Assembly: GCA_033239125.1 (NCBI GenBank)
Contig: BSWB01000005.1
Location: forward strand, 17,909,447 to 17,973,446
Direction of reading: 5' to 3'
DNA: 64,000 nt
Source of the DNA: Fagopyrum homotropicum
Lineage: Eukaryota; Streptophyta; Magnoliopsida; Caryophyllales; Polygonaceae
Shown here: piece after piece, positions 24,490 to 35,540 of the stretch
How the letters are laid out: every line of letters starts with the position of its first letter
Position numbering within the stretch: position 1 is the stretch's first letter
The notes under the pieces: model-generated
Seen by the model: the letters and a program-made list of their open reading frames with translations, nothing else
The model's database searches: none
Told to the model about the DNA's origin: nothing
Translations under genes and position numbers: made by a program

Positions 24490-24960
24490 ATCACCGTTTG
24501 TACATCGATTACGGTGATTCGAGCAAGATTATGGTAAAGGACAAGTATCCCTTACCACGAAGGGATGATCTAGTTGTTTGGTTGCAAGGGTCGGTAGTCT
24601 CTTCTAGAATTGATTTAAGGGTTGATTGACACCAAATGAGAATTCGAGATTGGGATGTTGCAAATACGGCTTTCCGGACAAACCTTGGTCACTACAAGTT
24701 TTAGTGATTCCATATGGGCTTATTATGCCCCGGACAAGATATTTTGGTCTACTCTCAAAGAAGAGAGAAGTTGTATGACAAGTTGTCTCGGGATGGCAAA
24801 CCCCGAAGGATGTGAATGAAGCTACAAGTTTTCTCGGATATTTTGGTCATTACCGGATTTGTGGAGAGGTTCTCCAAAGTAACCCCATCTATGGCTAACC
24901 TACTCCGGAGGACAATGAAGTATTGAGTGGACGAAAATTTGACAATGGAGTTTTGAGAAT
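24490..24960 (+). pseudogene. Degenerate Ty3-type reverse transcriptase
   Basis: Reading through stops, the plus strand gives KDKYPLPRRDDL, SRIDLRVD, MRIRDWDVANTAFRTNLGHY and IPYGL in the order of the consensus palm domain, where KIDLRSGYHQ, KTAFRTRYGHYEF and MPFGL are expected. Further on, VNEATSFLGYFGHYR matches the region linking RT to RNase H (SFLGLAGYYRRF). The tyrosine before HQ and the phenylalanine of YEF positions are replaced by stops, and the YVDD motif is lost. The protein cannot be made. Confidence 0.82.
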
Positions 24961-25289
24961 GAAGAGAAGATTCATTGAGCAACATTTCTGACATTGCCTC
25001 GAGATGTGATGGATTTAGATGTTTTCAAGTGATTCTCCAAGACAAGGTCTTGATTAAGTATTGAAGAACGATATAAAAAGTAATAGCATACACGTCTCAT
25101 TAGTAGAAGTAGTATGGAGTAAAGTGCTTCCTTTGTTACTTGGAACTTGCAACAAGCATTGAGGAAATGTAACATCAAAGTTCAGTCTGACAAGAACCAA
25201 AACCAACAGTGTAAATTGGAAGTTCGATCTTCCTTGCTTGAGACTATTAAAGAGAACAATAGTGAAGTGCCGTATTGAGAAGGACCTGA

Positions 25290-25470
25290 TAAGGAAGTTG
25301 AGTTCCGATATATCGGACCTTTTTGAGATCTTAAGCGCAAGTTGGGAAAATGGTTTACCGGCTGACGTGGCCGCCGAGAGTAGAGGATGTTCACCCGGTG
25401 TTTCATGTGTATCAAATCTGAGAAGTATAGGTATGACTCGAGAAGATTTGACGGTCTTGATGAGTTAGTG
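25290..25470 (+). pseudogene. Degenerate integrase C-terminus (GPY/F region)
   Basis: An imperfect frame gives SDLFEIL, where GPFEIL is expected, followed after frameshifts by remnants of VGxxAYRL, VEDVHPVFHV and LRKY motifs that typify the integrase C-terminus of plant Ty3 chromoviruses. No chromodomain is recognisable after it. This identifies the element's lineage and confirms that pol once extended here. Confidence 0.72.
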
Positions 25471-25790
25471 GCGTCGTAGAACCAATGAGGCTAATAGGAA
25501 GTCGGAGGATTATATCTTTAGTTGAAGTTACGCTGACTTAGTAGCATCGATAAAATCATTGGGTTAGACCTAGTTCTTTCCTTGATTGAATTATGTGCAT
25601 GTCTGATGTTATGTGTAGTTTGTGCCTTCTGTGAGAATGTGCTATATATGACCTGATATATTTAGCGGTGCTAGTTTGATTAGATTGTGTGTACATATCA
25701 GAAGGTTTAAGCCTTATTAGTTCGAGAGTTCGTACCCCAACCTTAGAGTCTGAGAAGTCCTTCGTATAGCAAGTTTCGGGACGAAACTTA

Positions 25791-25807
25791 TTTTTAGGGA
25801 GATCTAA
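25791..25807 (+). promoter_or_regulatory. Polypurine tract region
   Basis: TTTTTAGGGAGATCTAA lies directly before the right LTR and contains the AGGGAGA purine core from which plus-strand synthesis would be primed. The sequence GTTTCGGGACGAAAC just upstream is typical of the end of pol in this lineage. Confidence 0.75.
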
Positions 25808-28632
25808 TGTAACGCCCCGTTTATTGGGTGCGTTTTTTTTTATATTTATTTTCCGACTTTTATTGATAATTTATTACCTTAAATATTCTTACGAGAATTT
25901 TTACGTCGTAAATTAATCTTTTACGAGAAATTTACACATATTTGATTTATATATTTTTGACAAACTATTTTTATTTCTTCCGGAAGAGTACGGAAAGTTT
26001 TCCGATCCGTTTCGAATTCGTTATCGAATTTATTTATGTTCCTTTGATGGCACCGTCACTGTAGAGCTTGGTATGACCCTTCGTTACCTGTGTTGCAGCC
26101 CTAGCCAACCTAGGTCTTTTGAAGTGAAGATAGCCGCCCACTCTATCTCTGCTTCCTTTTCTTCACGCAACACCTCAGCAGCCAACTCCATCTCTTCTTT
26201 CTTTTCTTCAGCATCTCTTCAGCAACCACTTCTACTCTCAGTTACGACCTTTCCACCTCACACCGGCAGCCACCTTCTTCGTCTCTCCTCACCTCCTCTA
26301 CTGCAAGTGCAGTCGATCGGGAACCCCCAACAATGCACGCTTCACCTCAGCCTCCGCCGTCTGCCACCCCCGGGACTAGGAACCTTGCCTCACCGCTTTG
26401 CTTGACCACCCGCAGCCCTTGTTGCGTCCACAACTTCCGTCTCGAACCACCGGAGCCACCGGCTAGCCGGTTATTGGCCGCCTCTCTGTTCCCTTTCTTT
26501 TCGTGCTCCACCGCCTTCAACCACCAGGAGCCACCGGAGGGCCCCGCTTCGCTGCAGAACCGACACCAGACGAAACCCTAACCTCCACCGTCTGATGCTG
26601 CAAAACCCCCCCGGCGACCACCTTCTCGCCGTCGGATTGCCTCCCTCTGCCTCCAAGGAAGACTGCAGCCGCCGGGCGACCACCAGTGGCCGCCGCCCTC
26701 ACCATACCCCTATGCGTTGCAACAGGTTGAAGAAAACCCTTTTGGGTATTTGCAATCGAGCCCCTCTTATTTAGGTTAATTACAGCTTGTACCCTGGATT
26801 TGGTAATTACAGATTTTATCCTAATATTTGGTATAATTACAGAATGGACCCATATTCTATATAATCTCAGTTTGGACCCACAGTTTCTGGAATTTGATAT
26901 TTATGCCCCTGCAGGAATTTAATTACATATGATGGCCCAACGTTTTATTTTCGGAAAATGTATTTATGGGCTTTAAATTTGGGATTTACTTGAATTATAT
27001 TCTAATTCATATACACCATATATGTTATGATCATGTTGGACTACTTCCGGGATATGACTCAAAGATTAAATTACGGGATTTTAACTTTGGCTTTGAAAAC
27101 GAGTTTTACCTTGGGTTTATGATGTTATACAATTTGCCCGGAATATATATTTACGGTTTTAACTTGGATTTTAAAAGTGGGGTTTTCCTTAGATTTATAT
27201 ATGTTGATTATTCCGTTCAAATTTAGCGTATAAGCTAAATTTGTTTAGATTTGGTGTTAGGTTCGGAAGCGCCCCGATAAAGGCCCAACGAGTCCATATC
27301 GACGTCCATAGATCGTCTTCCGTCTTTTGACGTCACGTGAGTACCCTCTTCCCCCGAGCTTATGATCTTACTCGATTTAGTTATGATTAGTAGTATCATG
27401 CTAGGTTGGATCTAGCATAACCTAGTGAGAATACCAAGTAGTGGTTTGAACCTTAGGTGAGTTTTGAGGATTTATGATTTGTAGTAAGGCTTGCGTTGAG
27501 TTGTTATCTTGTGAGGATTGTTAAGGATTTGTGCTTTATGGTTGATCTTGTGAACCTTGGGGCTTGAGGTTTGTGATTACATGATCTTTGAGATTGTGGA
27601 GACTAGGACATGAGTATCCTAGGCTAGCCCTTATGATCGGGGAGATTTTTGAGACTATGAGTGTTTGGTCCTAGCATGTGAGTTGTATGACCTTGTTGAG
27701 ATCATTTGGGCTAGAAGTCTAAGTACTTCTAGCATGAGAGAGAGAGTTGCTAATGTTGTGCCTCGTTTGGTCAGGCTGAGAGTATCTTCCCGCGGGAAGC
27801 AGAGTGCGGTATATTTTCGGGTTGAGCGTTTGTGACAGGTAAGTCTCCGGACTTACTTAGCTCGTATTCGTTGTATTAGTATTGATGTGTGTTTGGTGGT
27901 GTTTGTTTATAGTTTATAACAACTAAACCGGAAATAGGATTACCGACATTTATATTATTTTGGCCCAAGTGTATGATGACGGGCGGTGACAACTTGCCTG
28001 GCTTCCGCGAGAGCTAGGAGGTTCTCGGCGACTATCCCGTGCTGGTAGACGGTCGGATGCATCAGTACCATTCCATGCCGGTAAGTAGGGACCGAGGCGA
28101 GTTTCGGTGACTCTCGTGTCACAACCTAAGTTGAATTAGAACGGGATATGACTTAATAATAAAAAGATAATAAAACGGACTTGTGTTTTGGTGTATATTG
28201 TGTGTTATGTTTATTTACTTGTGTTTGTGCCTTTTACCTTGATTCTAATGCTTCGAATATTAGCTAACGGTTTTATACCGATTGTTGTAGATTGCCTTGC
28301 AGGTTAGGAATGCGGCCGAGAGATCCGGAAGAGTGGGCAGCCGGGGTCCCGTACATTTTAGGATTGGGTTTTCGTTGGAGTCGTGTTTAAGTTGTGTATT
28401 CATTATATTGTATGCCGCGTGTATGGCATTTGGTCTTTTGGTTGTATCTCGGCTGAAGTCTTTTGTTTGTATGGTTTCGGGTTTCATTGCATTGCATAAA
28501 ATGTATTTCGTTTTGGCCTTTATTTGTGCCTTGTTGAAAGATCCGATGAAATTGTTGTCAGGCTAAGGGTCGGGACCCATTGTGAGGTCTCAACCCGTAG
28601 CATCCCGAGTCCCGCGGATTAGGGGTGTTACA
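25808..28632 (+). repeat. Right (3') LTR
   Basis: Same 2,825-bp length as the left LTR with no indels that I can see. Differences at about 15 positions include T/C near 25853 and a cluster near 27729-27780. It ends TGTTACA|GGGAG, joining the interrupted LINE ORF1. Confidence 0.95.
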
Positions 28633-28637
28633 GGGAG
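28633..28637 (+). repeat. Target-site duplication GGGAG, right
   Basis: Right-hand copy of the duplication at 18674-18678; LINE 1 ORF1 resumes directly after it. Confidence 0.93.
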
Positions 28638-28986
28638 TTACGTTGCTGATGGGGACATTCACCAAGCATAAATTCTCCGGGAGTTCAGGAGACATTCGAT
28701 CCGTGAGAACGGGAGGACTGGGTAGTGGAGGGAAGGAGATCGGTGAGGAGAGCTCGGGGGCCGATGGGGTGTTAGAGTTTGCTAATCTGGCATTGTTGGT
28801 TCGAATGAGCTCCTCAGGAACAGCCTCGTAAGGACTCGGCGGATCAGAAGGCGGTTTTGGGTTGAGATTAGGGCTAAGATGAAGTTCTAAAATTTTCACC
28901 GACAGCTTCCTATTGCGTTTTGAGCCGCCCATCAGGGTGGAAGTGGGGGGGGGGGAGGGTGAGGGGGGTCGAGGCCGGGAGGCCAC
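28638..28986 (-). pseudogene. LINE 1 ORF1, 5' part
   Basis: The frame starts at 28986 (MASRPRPPSPSPPP...) with a Pro/Ser-rich N-terminus and runs in frame to the insertion point, where it would continue into 18678 if the retrotransposon were removed. The open frame that reads on past 28638 is an artefact that uses LTR sequence. Pro-rich N-termini ahead of DUF4283 are common in plant LINE ORF1. The LINE 5' end probably lies shortly upstream (plus coordinate about 29040 or beyond), but I could not fix it. Confidence 0.8.
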
Positions 28987-29881
28987 CGATGGGGGAGGCA
29001 GTGCCTGCCTCCGGTGAGGGTAAGTGGGAGGGCATTTTTTGAGAGAGTTTTTAGTGTCGATCTATATGCAATTTCATTGTCATATCAATTAAGATTTGTT
29101 TCCAGACCAGGAAACAAAGTGTGATGAGAAAGAAAAAGTGAATAGAGAAAGGTAAAGTGAACAAAGAAAGTGTGATGAGAAAAAAGCGAACACAAGAGAG
29201 AATGAGCAATACAACACCGTTTAAGGCATGTTTAGAACCTGTCGAGGAGAAGGAGCTCTGTAGAAGACAAGTTATCCACGACTAGCCGGAGCATGGCGGT
29301 GGGGCGGAAGCCGGAGATCCAGTAGGAGGTGCACTCTAACTACGAGCACCACTCCAGCGAGAACATCTGGAAAGCGTCTCGTTGGGCTTAGAGAAGCCAC
29401 CAATGGCTTCAATAGATTGTTGAAGATGGGTCAAGGTGGATTTGGCGTTGGCTTGGCACGCAAATGAAACGGAGATCCAAGAAGGTGTTGTAGTGGCTCT
29501 GATCCCGGTGGAGGCAGTGGCTCAGTATAAAATCTAGATCTTCGTCTTCGCGTAGGCCAGTCACCGGCTCAATAGCAAGTTGTTGTTCCACGCTATCCAC
29601 ACAAACTGCATGCCGGAAATCTCGCGCAACCTCGTATCATCTCAACGGTGTGGTCCTTTGCACACCCTCTCTCCTTACCATTCCACGCACATCCCCATAG
29701 TAGCAGGGATATATTCCGAGAGCAACCAGCTAAAAATCTCCTCTCCCCTTCCTCCGTCGGGATCTACCGCCACCAGAGTCCGCCGCCATCGGGAAGCCAC
29801 ACCTCGCCGTTGACGGGAGGAGGGGTGCAAGGTTGAGGTGCTTGAGGAGAAGTTGAGTGATTGAGAGAAGGGTACATTTAC
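28987..29881. other. LINE 1 leader and unassigned GC-richer DNA
   Basis: The first part may be LINE 1 5' leader. Around 29100-29190 there are GTGATGAGAAA-type direct repeats. From about 29230 to 29860 composition is gene-like and a minus-strand frame at 29409-29600 (63 codons) opens, but stops follow and no family is recognised. It may be a decayed gene fragment. Confidence 0.3.
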
Positions 29882-29884
29882 TTA

Positions 29885-30334
29885 GGGTGTGTTTGGTAGG
29901 ATATGGAGGTTATTTTGAAGATTAATATAGATGGAATTTAAAAGGGGTTAAATTTTATGTGAGATTTATTATGGATTATTTGCTGTAAAATAATCTACAT
30001 TAAGTTGTTTGGTTGAAGATTTTTTAATGGGTTTAATTGATATAGATTTATAAATTTGAGTGAATCCTAATTGATGGTTGAAAATTAATCTCCTTTAATC
30101 TTGATAATATGAGGTTATTTTTTGATCATTTTTAAACCCAATTAACCCCTAATATAACTTTTTTTATAATCTCCATCTTCAACCAAATACTTACATAAAT
30201 TAATCTCTTAAATTATAATCTAAATTAACCTCCTTTAATTCTCAACCAAACACAACCTCAAATTAACCTCCTTTAATTCCCAACCAAGCACAACCTTAAA
30301 TTAACCTCCTTTAATTCTCAACCAAACACAACCC
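29885..30334. mobile_element. Tourist-like MITE with tandemly repeated right end
   Basis: Begins TTA|GGGTGTGTTTGGTAGGA and is the reverse-complement relative of the MITE at 53925-54326; they share an internal block, GGTTATTTTGAAGATTAAT...AAAAGGGGTTAAATTTTAT. The right terminus, AACCTCCTTTAATTCTCAACCAAACACAACC, occurs three times in a row (about 30229, 30265 and 30303). The left flank TTA and a TTA after the second right-end copy (30296) fit PIF/Harbinger targeting. The extra copies probably arose by replication slippage or a second insertion. Confidence 0.7.
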
Positions 30335-30382
30335 AATTTGTAATTTCGTCTACAATTATGATCTTTTGTTTTAAGGAAATAC

Positions 30383-31235
30383 AACCCAAAATAACACCAA
30401 CCATCAACATTGAACTTAAAATATTACCAACTTTGAAAAGTACTAGGAGCGATACAAACTATCAACGTTTTTACAAAAAATAATATGTCTTACTTTTCCG
30501 GCAATGACATGGCAACCGGAATCTTACATGTCATCAAAAATGAATTAATTGTGTGATGTGGATTTTATTATTTAAAATTAAGGTAATAACATAAAAATGT
30601 TAAAAAATATATAAATTAAGTCCTTTTTTAAAAGTTATTATAAATTTTGTAACAATTTTTTTTACAAAAATCTGTAAAAATGTTTTTAAAAGATCTATAA
30701 ACATTTTTTAAAAAAAAATATGTAAAATTGTTTTTAAAAAAAATGTAATTTTTTTAAAATAAAATAGTTATAAAAAATTGATTTTTTATTTAAAATTAGT
30801 TAAATATATAAAAATTTAAAACTTCCAAAAATAAGTTATAAAAAATTCACAAGAAAAAATTAAAAAATTACGAAATTTTTTTCTAAAAAATTGATTTAAA
30901 AATTATATTTTAAAAAAGCTTTATTTTATTTTTTACAAAAATATTTTTTTAAAAAAAAATAGTTACAAAATTATTACTTAAAAACACTATAATTTAGATT
31001 TTTTAACATGTTAAATGTTATTAACTTGATTTAAAATATAAAACCCACATCACAAAACTATTTATTGATGTCATGTAAGGTTTCGGTTGCCACGCCATCG
31101 TCAGAGTTAGAATTTTTGGCGGAAAAACAAGGCATATTATTTTTGGTCAATATGTTGATAGTTTGTATCGCTTCTAGTAATTTTCAAAGATTGTATTATT
31201 TTGGATTGAATGTTGATAGTTGATATTATTTTGAA
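30383..31235. mobile_element. Long-TIR non-autonomous DNA element
   Basis: The left arm (CAACCCAAAATAACACCAAC...) and the right arm, read inversely (CAATTCAAAATAATATCAAC...), match over about 190 bp, including CTAG(G/A)AGCGATACAAACTATCAAC and AACCG(G/A)AATCTTACATG. The middle is very AT-rich. Right-arm sequence recurs at about 61090-61313. Long TIRs suggest a Mutator-like origin, but I could not define a 9-bp duplication. Confidence 0.62.
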
Positions 31236-32147
31236 TTGTTTTTTTTTAATAGCCAATTTAATAAAAATCTATTTTAAATGTTTGGTCAACTTACAAATAT
31301 TTCGGTAGATCTACTTAATCCAATTAAGATAACTAAAAGATTTATCATATAAAAAATCTTTCGTTAGTTCTTATTCATATCATCCTTCTATCCATGAGAA
31401 AAAGGGGATTTTTTAATTTAGTAACAATCCTTTTTAAATATAGCACTTTATTATTGTACTAACAATAAAATATAATTTATTTATTCCCGTGTACAATATA
31501 AACTAGTGGTTTTAGAGGTGCTCTATTTTAGAGAATGTTAGTTTTTTGGGAAATTTTAAGGAATTTTTTTATCCAACAAATTCCCTACTACAATCCCTAA
31601 AATGGGAGTTTGGAGAACATATGCATATGTTTCCCTATATTTGCAGTAAGGAGAAACTTCTCCAAATACCTCTCACCTATAAAATTTAAAAGTTTTCATC
31701 ACTATTTTAAAATAAAAAATTAAATATATACATGACTCCCTATAATGAAGAAACTATTGGTTCAAGACAAAAATAATTTAGAGAAAACTAAAACTCTTTC
31801 TCCATTTTAGAATATTTTTGGAGAAGGTGTTGCATATGCCCTTAATCAGCGAGATCTAGACAAGTTCCTACCCTTTGCTAACAATAATACATATATAATC
31901 TCCGAAAATTATCAATAATTGTAAATTTAAACATACACAAGTTCTGGTCCATAATAAGATATCTCCAACCGACGTGTATCAAAATGACTTATTTTGCACT
32001 TAATTTACACAATATATATAGCTCGAACAGGTAGTAATTTACACACTCCACCTCCAAACTTCGGGTTCGCCTGGATTTATCTTTAATCACTGTACATGGT
32101 AAATATATAACACGTAAGTATTTATAAAGACATGTAAGATGTAATGC
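31236..32147. other. Intergenic, no gene seen
   Basis: AT-rich DNA downstream of the LEA_2 gene (which is on the minus strand). It should include that gene's 3' UTR near 32000-32147. A faint inverted relationship between ATTTTAGAGAATG near 31520 and CATTTTAGAATATTTTTGGAGAA near 31805 may mark another small element. Confidence 0.35.
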
Positions 32148-32876
32148 TTAATTAATGGTTACCTCAGGGTAGCAAGTTTGGTGTGTAATACTCTGATTCT
32201 TTACGTTCACTTCTATTCCACACGATATCTTCTCCTGTACTCACCAATAATCTCATTCTTTTATTTTCTTCAAAACACAGAATATCACCCAAAAAGAGGC
32301 AAAAATTACCTTCAGAGAAATCTCAAACAAGTAGAGCTTAAGATGACCGTTAAATGCAGAAACTGTATCAAACGGCACCGTACCCTTGAGCAAGTCCTCC
32401 AGCAAGTGAACCCAATCATGGATGACCTCCACGCCGTGAAACTCAGTAACAGCGTTAACGTAGGACGACCCCCACGAAGGCACGTGTCCCTCTTTGGAAA
32501 TCACGTGACCCAGCTCCTTCCCCCTATACCAGATCGCCACGTGGAACCCGTCGAAGTCCAGGGTGTAGGCGTCACGGTTACGCACCTTGAACGTCGTCGC
32601 CAAGGAGACGTCGACTGTGAGACGTGGCCGAGTGTGGACCTTTAGATGCTTCAATCTCAGCCGTGTGATCTTTATCTCCGGACCGGATGGCCAGAGTGAG
32701 TAGAGAGATAGGAAGAGTATTCCGATGAGGAGGAGGAGAGTGCGAAAGCTGATTTTGAAGCGGCTGGGAGAGTGATAGTAGGGCAAAACGACGTAGTTTT
32801 CGAGTGGTGGCTGTAGTAGCGGCGGTGGTTGGTGGTGTTCTTGCGGTGGAAGGGGGAAGTATTTGGGAGAAGCCAT
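32148..32876 (-). CDS. LEA_2 / NDR1-HIN1-like (NHL) membrane protein
   Basis: Two exons, 32310-32876 and 32148-32234, give 217 codons; the intron runs from GTAATT to TACAG. The N-terminus is a Pro-rich cytosolic stretch of about 40 residues. A single transmembrane segment follows (residues about 44-64, SFRTLLLLIGILFLSLYSLW), then an extracytosolic LEA_2 domain (ITRLRLKHLKV, LTVDVSLATTFKVRNRDAYTLDFDGF, VAIWYRGKELG). The C-terminus in exon 2 restores the usual conserved end (KISCGIEVNV...CYPE), which supports the splice site. LEA_2/NHL proteins sit at the plasma membrane or endomembranes and some act in defence or stress, but this member's role is unknown. The frame is intact and the ATG at 32876 is the first in frame. 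It is one of two apparently functional host genes here. Confidence 0.88.
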
Positions 32877-33318
32877 GTGAAGTGACGTGAATTGAATATA
32901 GGGTTTGGAGATGTGAATTGAATATTAAGTAGAGATTTTTCATGTGAAGCTTGAGGTTTACTACTTGAAATTTGGAATGTGGAATTGAAATGTATTTTGT
33001 CTTTGCCTGAATTATTGACGATTGGAGAAGATGCATATTGTTATTGGACCATGAGATAGAGGTAGGTTGCGTTTTCATTAATGTATGTTTAGATTTTAGA
33101 TCAAATATCCAAAATCTTGTTTTTAGAAACTGTATCGAGATGGTTTATTTATCAGGGTTATGAAATGCGGATTGGATTTAAATCCAAGTATTTGGGGTTT
33201 AGGTCAAATTATTTCACTAATTATACAGGTCACTGTAATATATTTACATCTCATATTTTTGTCCGACTATAAAGTCATATGAAAAACCCTTATTATATAC
33301 CACACGTGTGTACGTGTT
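32877..33318. other. Upstream region of the LEA_2 gene
   Basis: Presumed promoter and 5' UTR of the minus-strand gene. No clear regulatory motif can be called from sequence alone. The next element starts at 33319. Confidence 0.4.
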
Positions 33319-33632
33319 TAGGGTTGTGCATCCGGTTCTAACCGCCTGTTTAGACCGATTCGGGACCGTTATAGTCTGAATTCAGACTACAGTCTAAACC
33401 GAGATTGAACCGAATTGGAACCGGTTTATTTGTGAGGCTCTTACGTTAAATCGTACAACACAAAAACTGATATCAAACCGGTCCGGATTTAGTTAGTGAA
33501 CAACATACGGTTTCTATATATTTACGGTCCGACCCATACCATTGATTTTTACTAGTGACTGAGATTGGATTGCATATCAGAATTGACAAAAACGATAACC
33601 GTGAACCGGACGGTTCTATATACACATCCCTA
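33319..33632. mobile_element. MITE with AACCGG-rich body, hAT-like ends
   Basis: Ends are TAGGGTTGTGCATCCGGTTC and the inverse ...GAACCG...TATACACATCCCTA. The body repeats ACCGGTT/AACCGG words, as does the MITE at 57563-57756. No convincing target duplication was seen, so ends could be off by a few bases. Confidence 0.6.
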
Positions 33633-33747
33633 AGCATGTGCATCCTAAAACTCATTGTAAAGTACATTTGATTTGGATATAGTAAAATTGGGGTGCGGGT
33701 GTATGTTAATTTTTTTTTATATCAGTTTAGGACCAAACTACGTAGAG

Positions 33748-34316
33748 TAGACCTGTACAAATTTAGGTTGGCCTGCCCAACTCGTCCGTCCGGAGAATAA
33801 ATTAAAAAGGGTATGACAACTAGTTTGGCCTGTCCGCGCATGACCCGTATTTTGGCGAAACGAATATGAGTAAACATTTTGGCCCGCGTGTACTTTTATG
33901 CATATAATTTATTTATATATATACGTATATAATTTAGTTTGTTTCTAGTGTCACCTACTCTAATTTTAATTTAGTTTGTTTTGAGTATTTTGACAAGTTA
34001 TACTCGTTTGTGATACAAGATTGCAGCGATAATTTGAGTGTAATTGTACTTGTTTTTTTGTTAGGAATTTGGATTTATTCATTTTTTTGTGTCGATTATT
34101 GTTGAACTCATTGGATTGAAATGTGCGTTAAATACATTATATTACTTGTTTTAATAATACATTCCAGGAAAAACGCACAATCAAGTACATATGGCCATCC
34201 GGGCCGGTCTAGTAGGCCGCCCATTTTTTTCTGTGGGTGGGCATGGGTAACGTTTGTGGCCCGCACGGTAGAGTTTTACGTTATGGTCCGGCCCAAGCCC
34301 GCTTTTGTACATGTCT
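33748..34316. mobile_element. hAT-like non-autonomous element
   Basis: Inverted ends TAGACCTGTACAAA and TTTGTACATGTCT. The flanking 8-mers ACGTAGAG (33740-33747) and ACGTGGAG (34317-34324) match at 7 of 8 positions. GGCCTG/GGCCC-rich arms surround an AT-rich centre. The TAGACxTGT terminus resembles TAGACATGT in the MITE at 57563, so the two may use the same transposase. Confidence 0.65.
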
Positions 34317-34324
34317 ACGTGGAG

Positions 34325-35140
34325 GACAGACTTCTATTGAGTCACACACAAACATACGGGGTTCCATACTTCCATCCTAAAACCAGTTGGTAATAGGAAC
34401 CATGAACTTATATATTTAATTCACAAACTTCTAGTATAGTCGATGTGGGCAATCAACACCTCTCAACACTCCCTGTTAGTTAACTCTTAATATTTTTTCC
34501 GGGTCGAGTATCTCAATTTTTTATAATAGATTGTACACAATTTTTCTAGGGTTTTATTTGCTCTTAGTTAATTAGAAAATTTTAGACAAAGAAATGAACA
34601 TTTCTAAATTAATAATTGGAGATCGACCTATCTACATCATAAGTTGCCTAATAAAGAGTACATCCTCAAAGTTCTATCAATTATGTTTTTATTAGTTTTC
34701 AAAACTAAACTCTATCAAGACTAGTTTTGGAGGAAAGAGCAAAGTGACAAGAGAAAAACATTGATGAAAGCTTGTTGAATACTCTATAATGAGGATTGAA
34801 TAATGGCTTGATAACATTATGATTATTTTAGTATTGTTTCTTCGACACACCATTAAATATTGTCTTCATTTGCAAGGTGTACAAAATTTGAAGAATCAAT
34901 ATATACGTTTCATCATTGGTATTGATATCGCATATGAACAATGAACACATGATTCATGCATTATATGTAACAGAAAAAAAAGTATATGTGAATATTTTTA
35001 AAATTTTGTAACTTCGATAATTTAAAATAAAATACAACATTCAAGCATTTAATATATTTTTTTTCTTCTTCAAGTATTGAGGATCCAATGTATTCTTCTA
35101 TCGTAAAAACCGATTCGGTAGTTTTACTCAAGAAGTTGAC
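34325..35140. other. Intergenic, no gene seen
   Basis: AT-rich. A GATGTGGGCAATCAACACCTCTCAAC stretch at about 34442 looks like retroelement terminal or leader sequence, but I could not define an element. Confidence 0.3.
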
Positions 35141-35146
35141 AGTTTT

Positions 35147-35540
35147 GTTAGACAGATAGGTATTACACGATACTCGACCGCTCATAACTAATAGATGTTG
35201 AGATAAAGTTTTCACATCTAAAGTTGTGAGAGACTGTAAACCGATTGGTATCACACGTTACTTGACCTGATATGATATATAATCTGTTAGACTTTGACAC
35301 GGTATCAAAATGGTTAAGCCAGTAACCCGATTATTAGACAGATAGGTATTACACGATACTCGACAGCTCATAACAAAGTAAAATACTAATAGATGTTGAG
35401 ATAAAGTTTTCACGTCTAAAGTTGTGAGAGATTGTAAGTCGATTGGTATTACACGGTATTTGACCTGATCTGATATACAGTCCGTTAGACTTTAAAACAC
35501 GGTATTAAAACGGTTAAGCCAGTCCGTTGATCATGGTATA
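35147..35540. repeat. Tandem duplication of about 190-200 bp
   Basis: TTAGACAGATAGGTATTACACGATACTCGAC appears at about 35147 and 35334, and both copies continue in parallel through TAATAGATGTTGAGATAAAG, AAAGTTGTGAGAGA, TTGACCTGAT and CGGTTAAGCCAGT. The copies differ by a 12-bp insertion and scattered substitutions. No gene is associated. Confidence 0.78.

Larger units (their letters stand above)
18679..28632 (+). mobile_element. Ty3/Gypsy LTR retrotransposon (chromovirus-like), young but coding-defective
   Basis: Complete boundaries: two 2,825-bp LTRs, a 5-bp GGGAG duplication, a PBS complementary to initiator tRNA-Met (TGGTATCAGAGCC at 21508) and a purine tract before the right LTR. The 4,304-bp interior holds only remnants of pol (RT about 24490-24960, integrase C-terminus about 25290-25470), all with stops and frameshifts, and no recognisable gag. 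The TTTCGGGACGAAAC sequence near 25775 and a GPF-type integrase end suggest the Tekay/Del group of chromoviruses. LTRs differ at only about 15 positions by my count, so the element moved recently and must have been mobilised by proteins from a relative. Confidence 0.93.
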
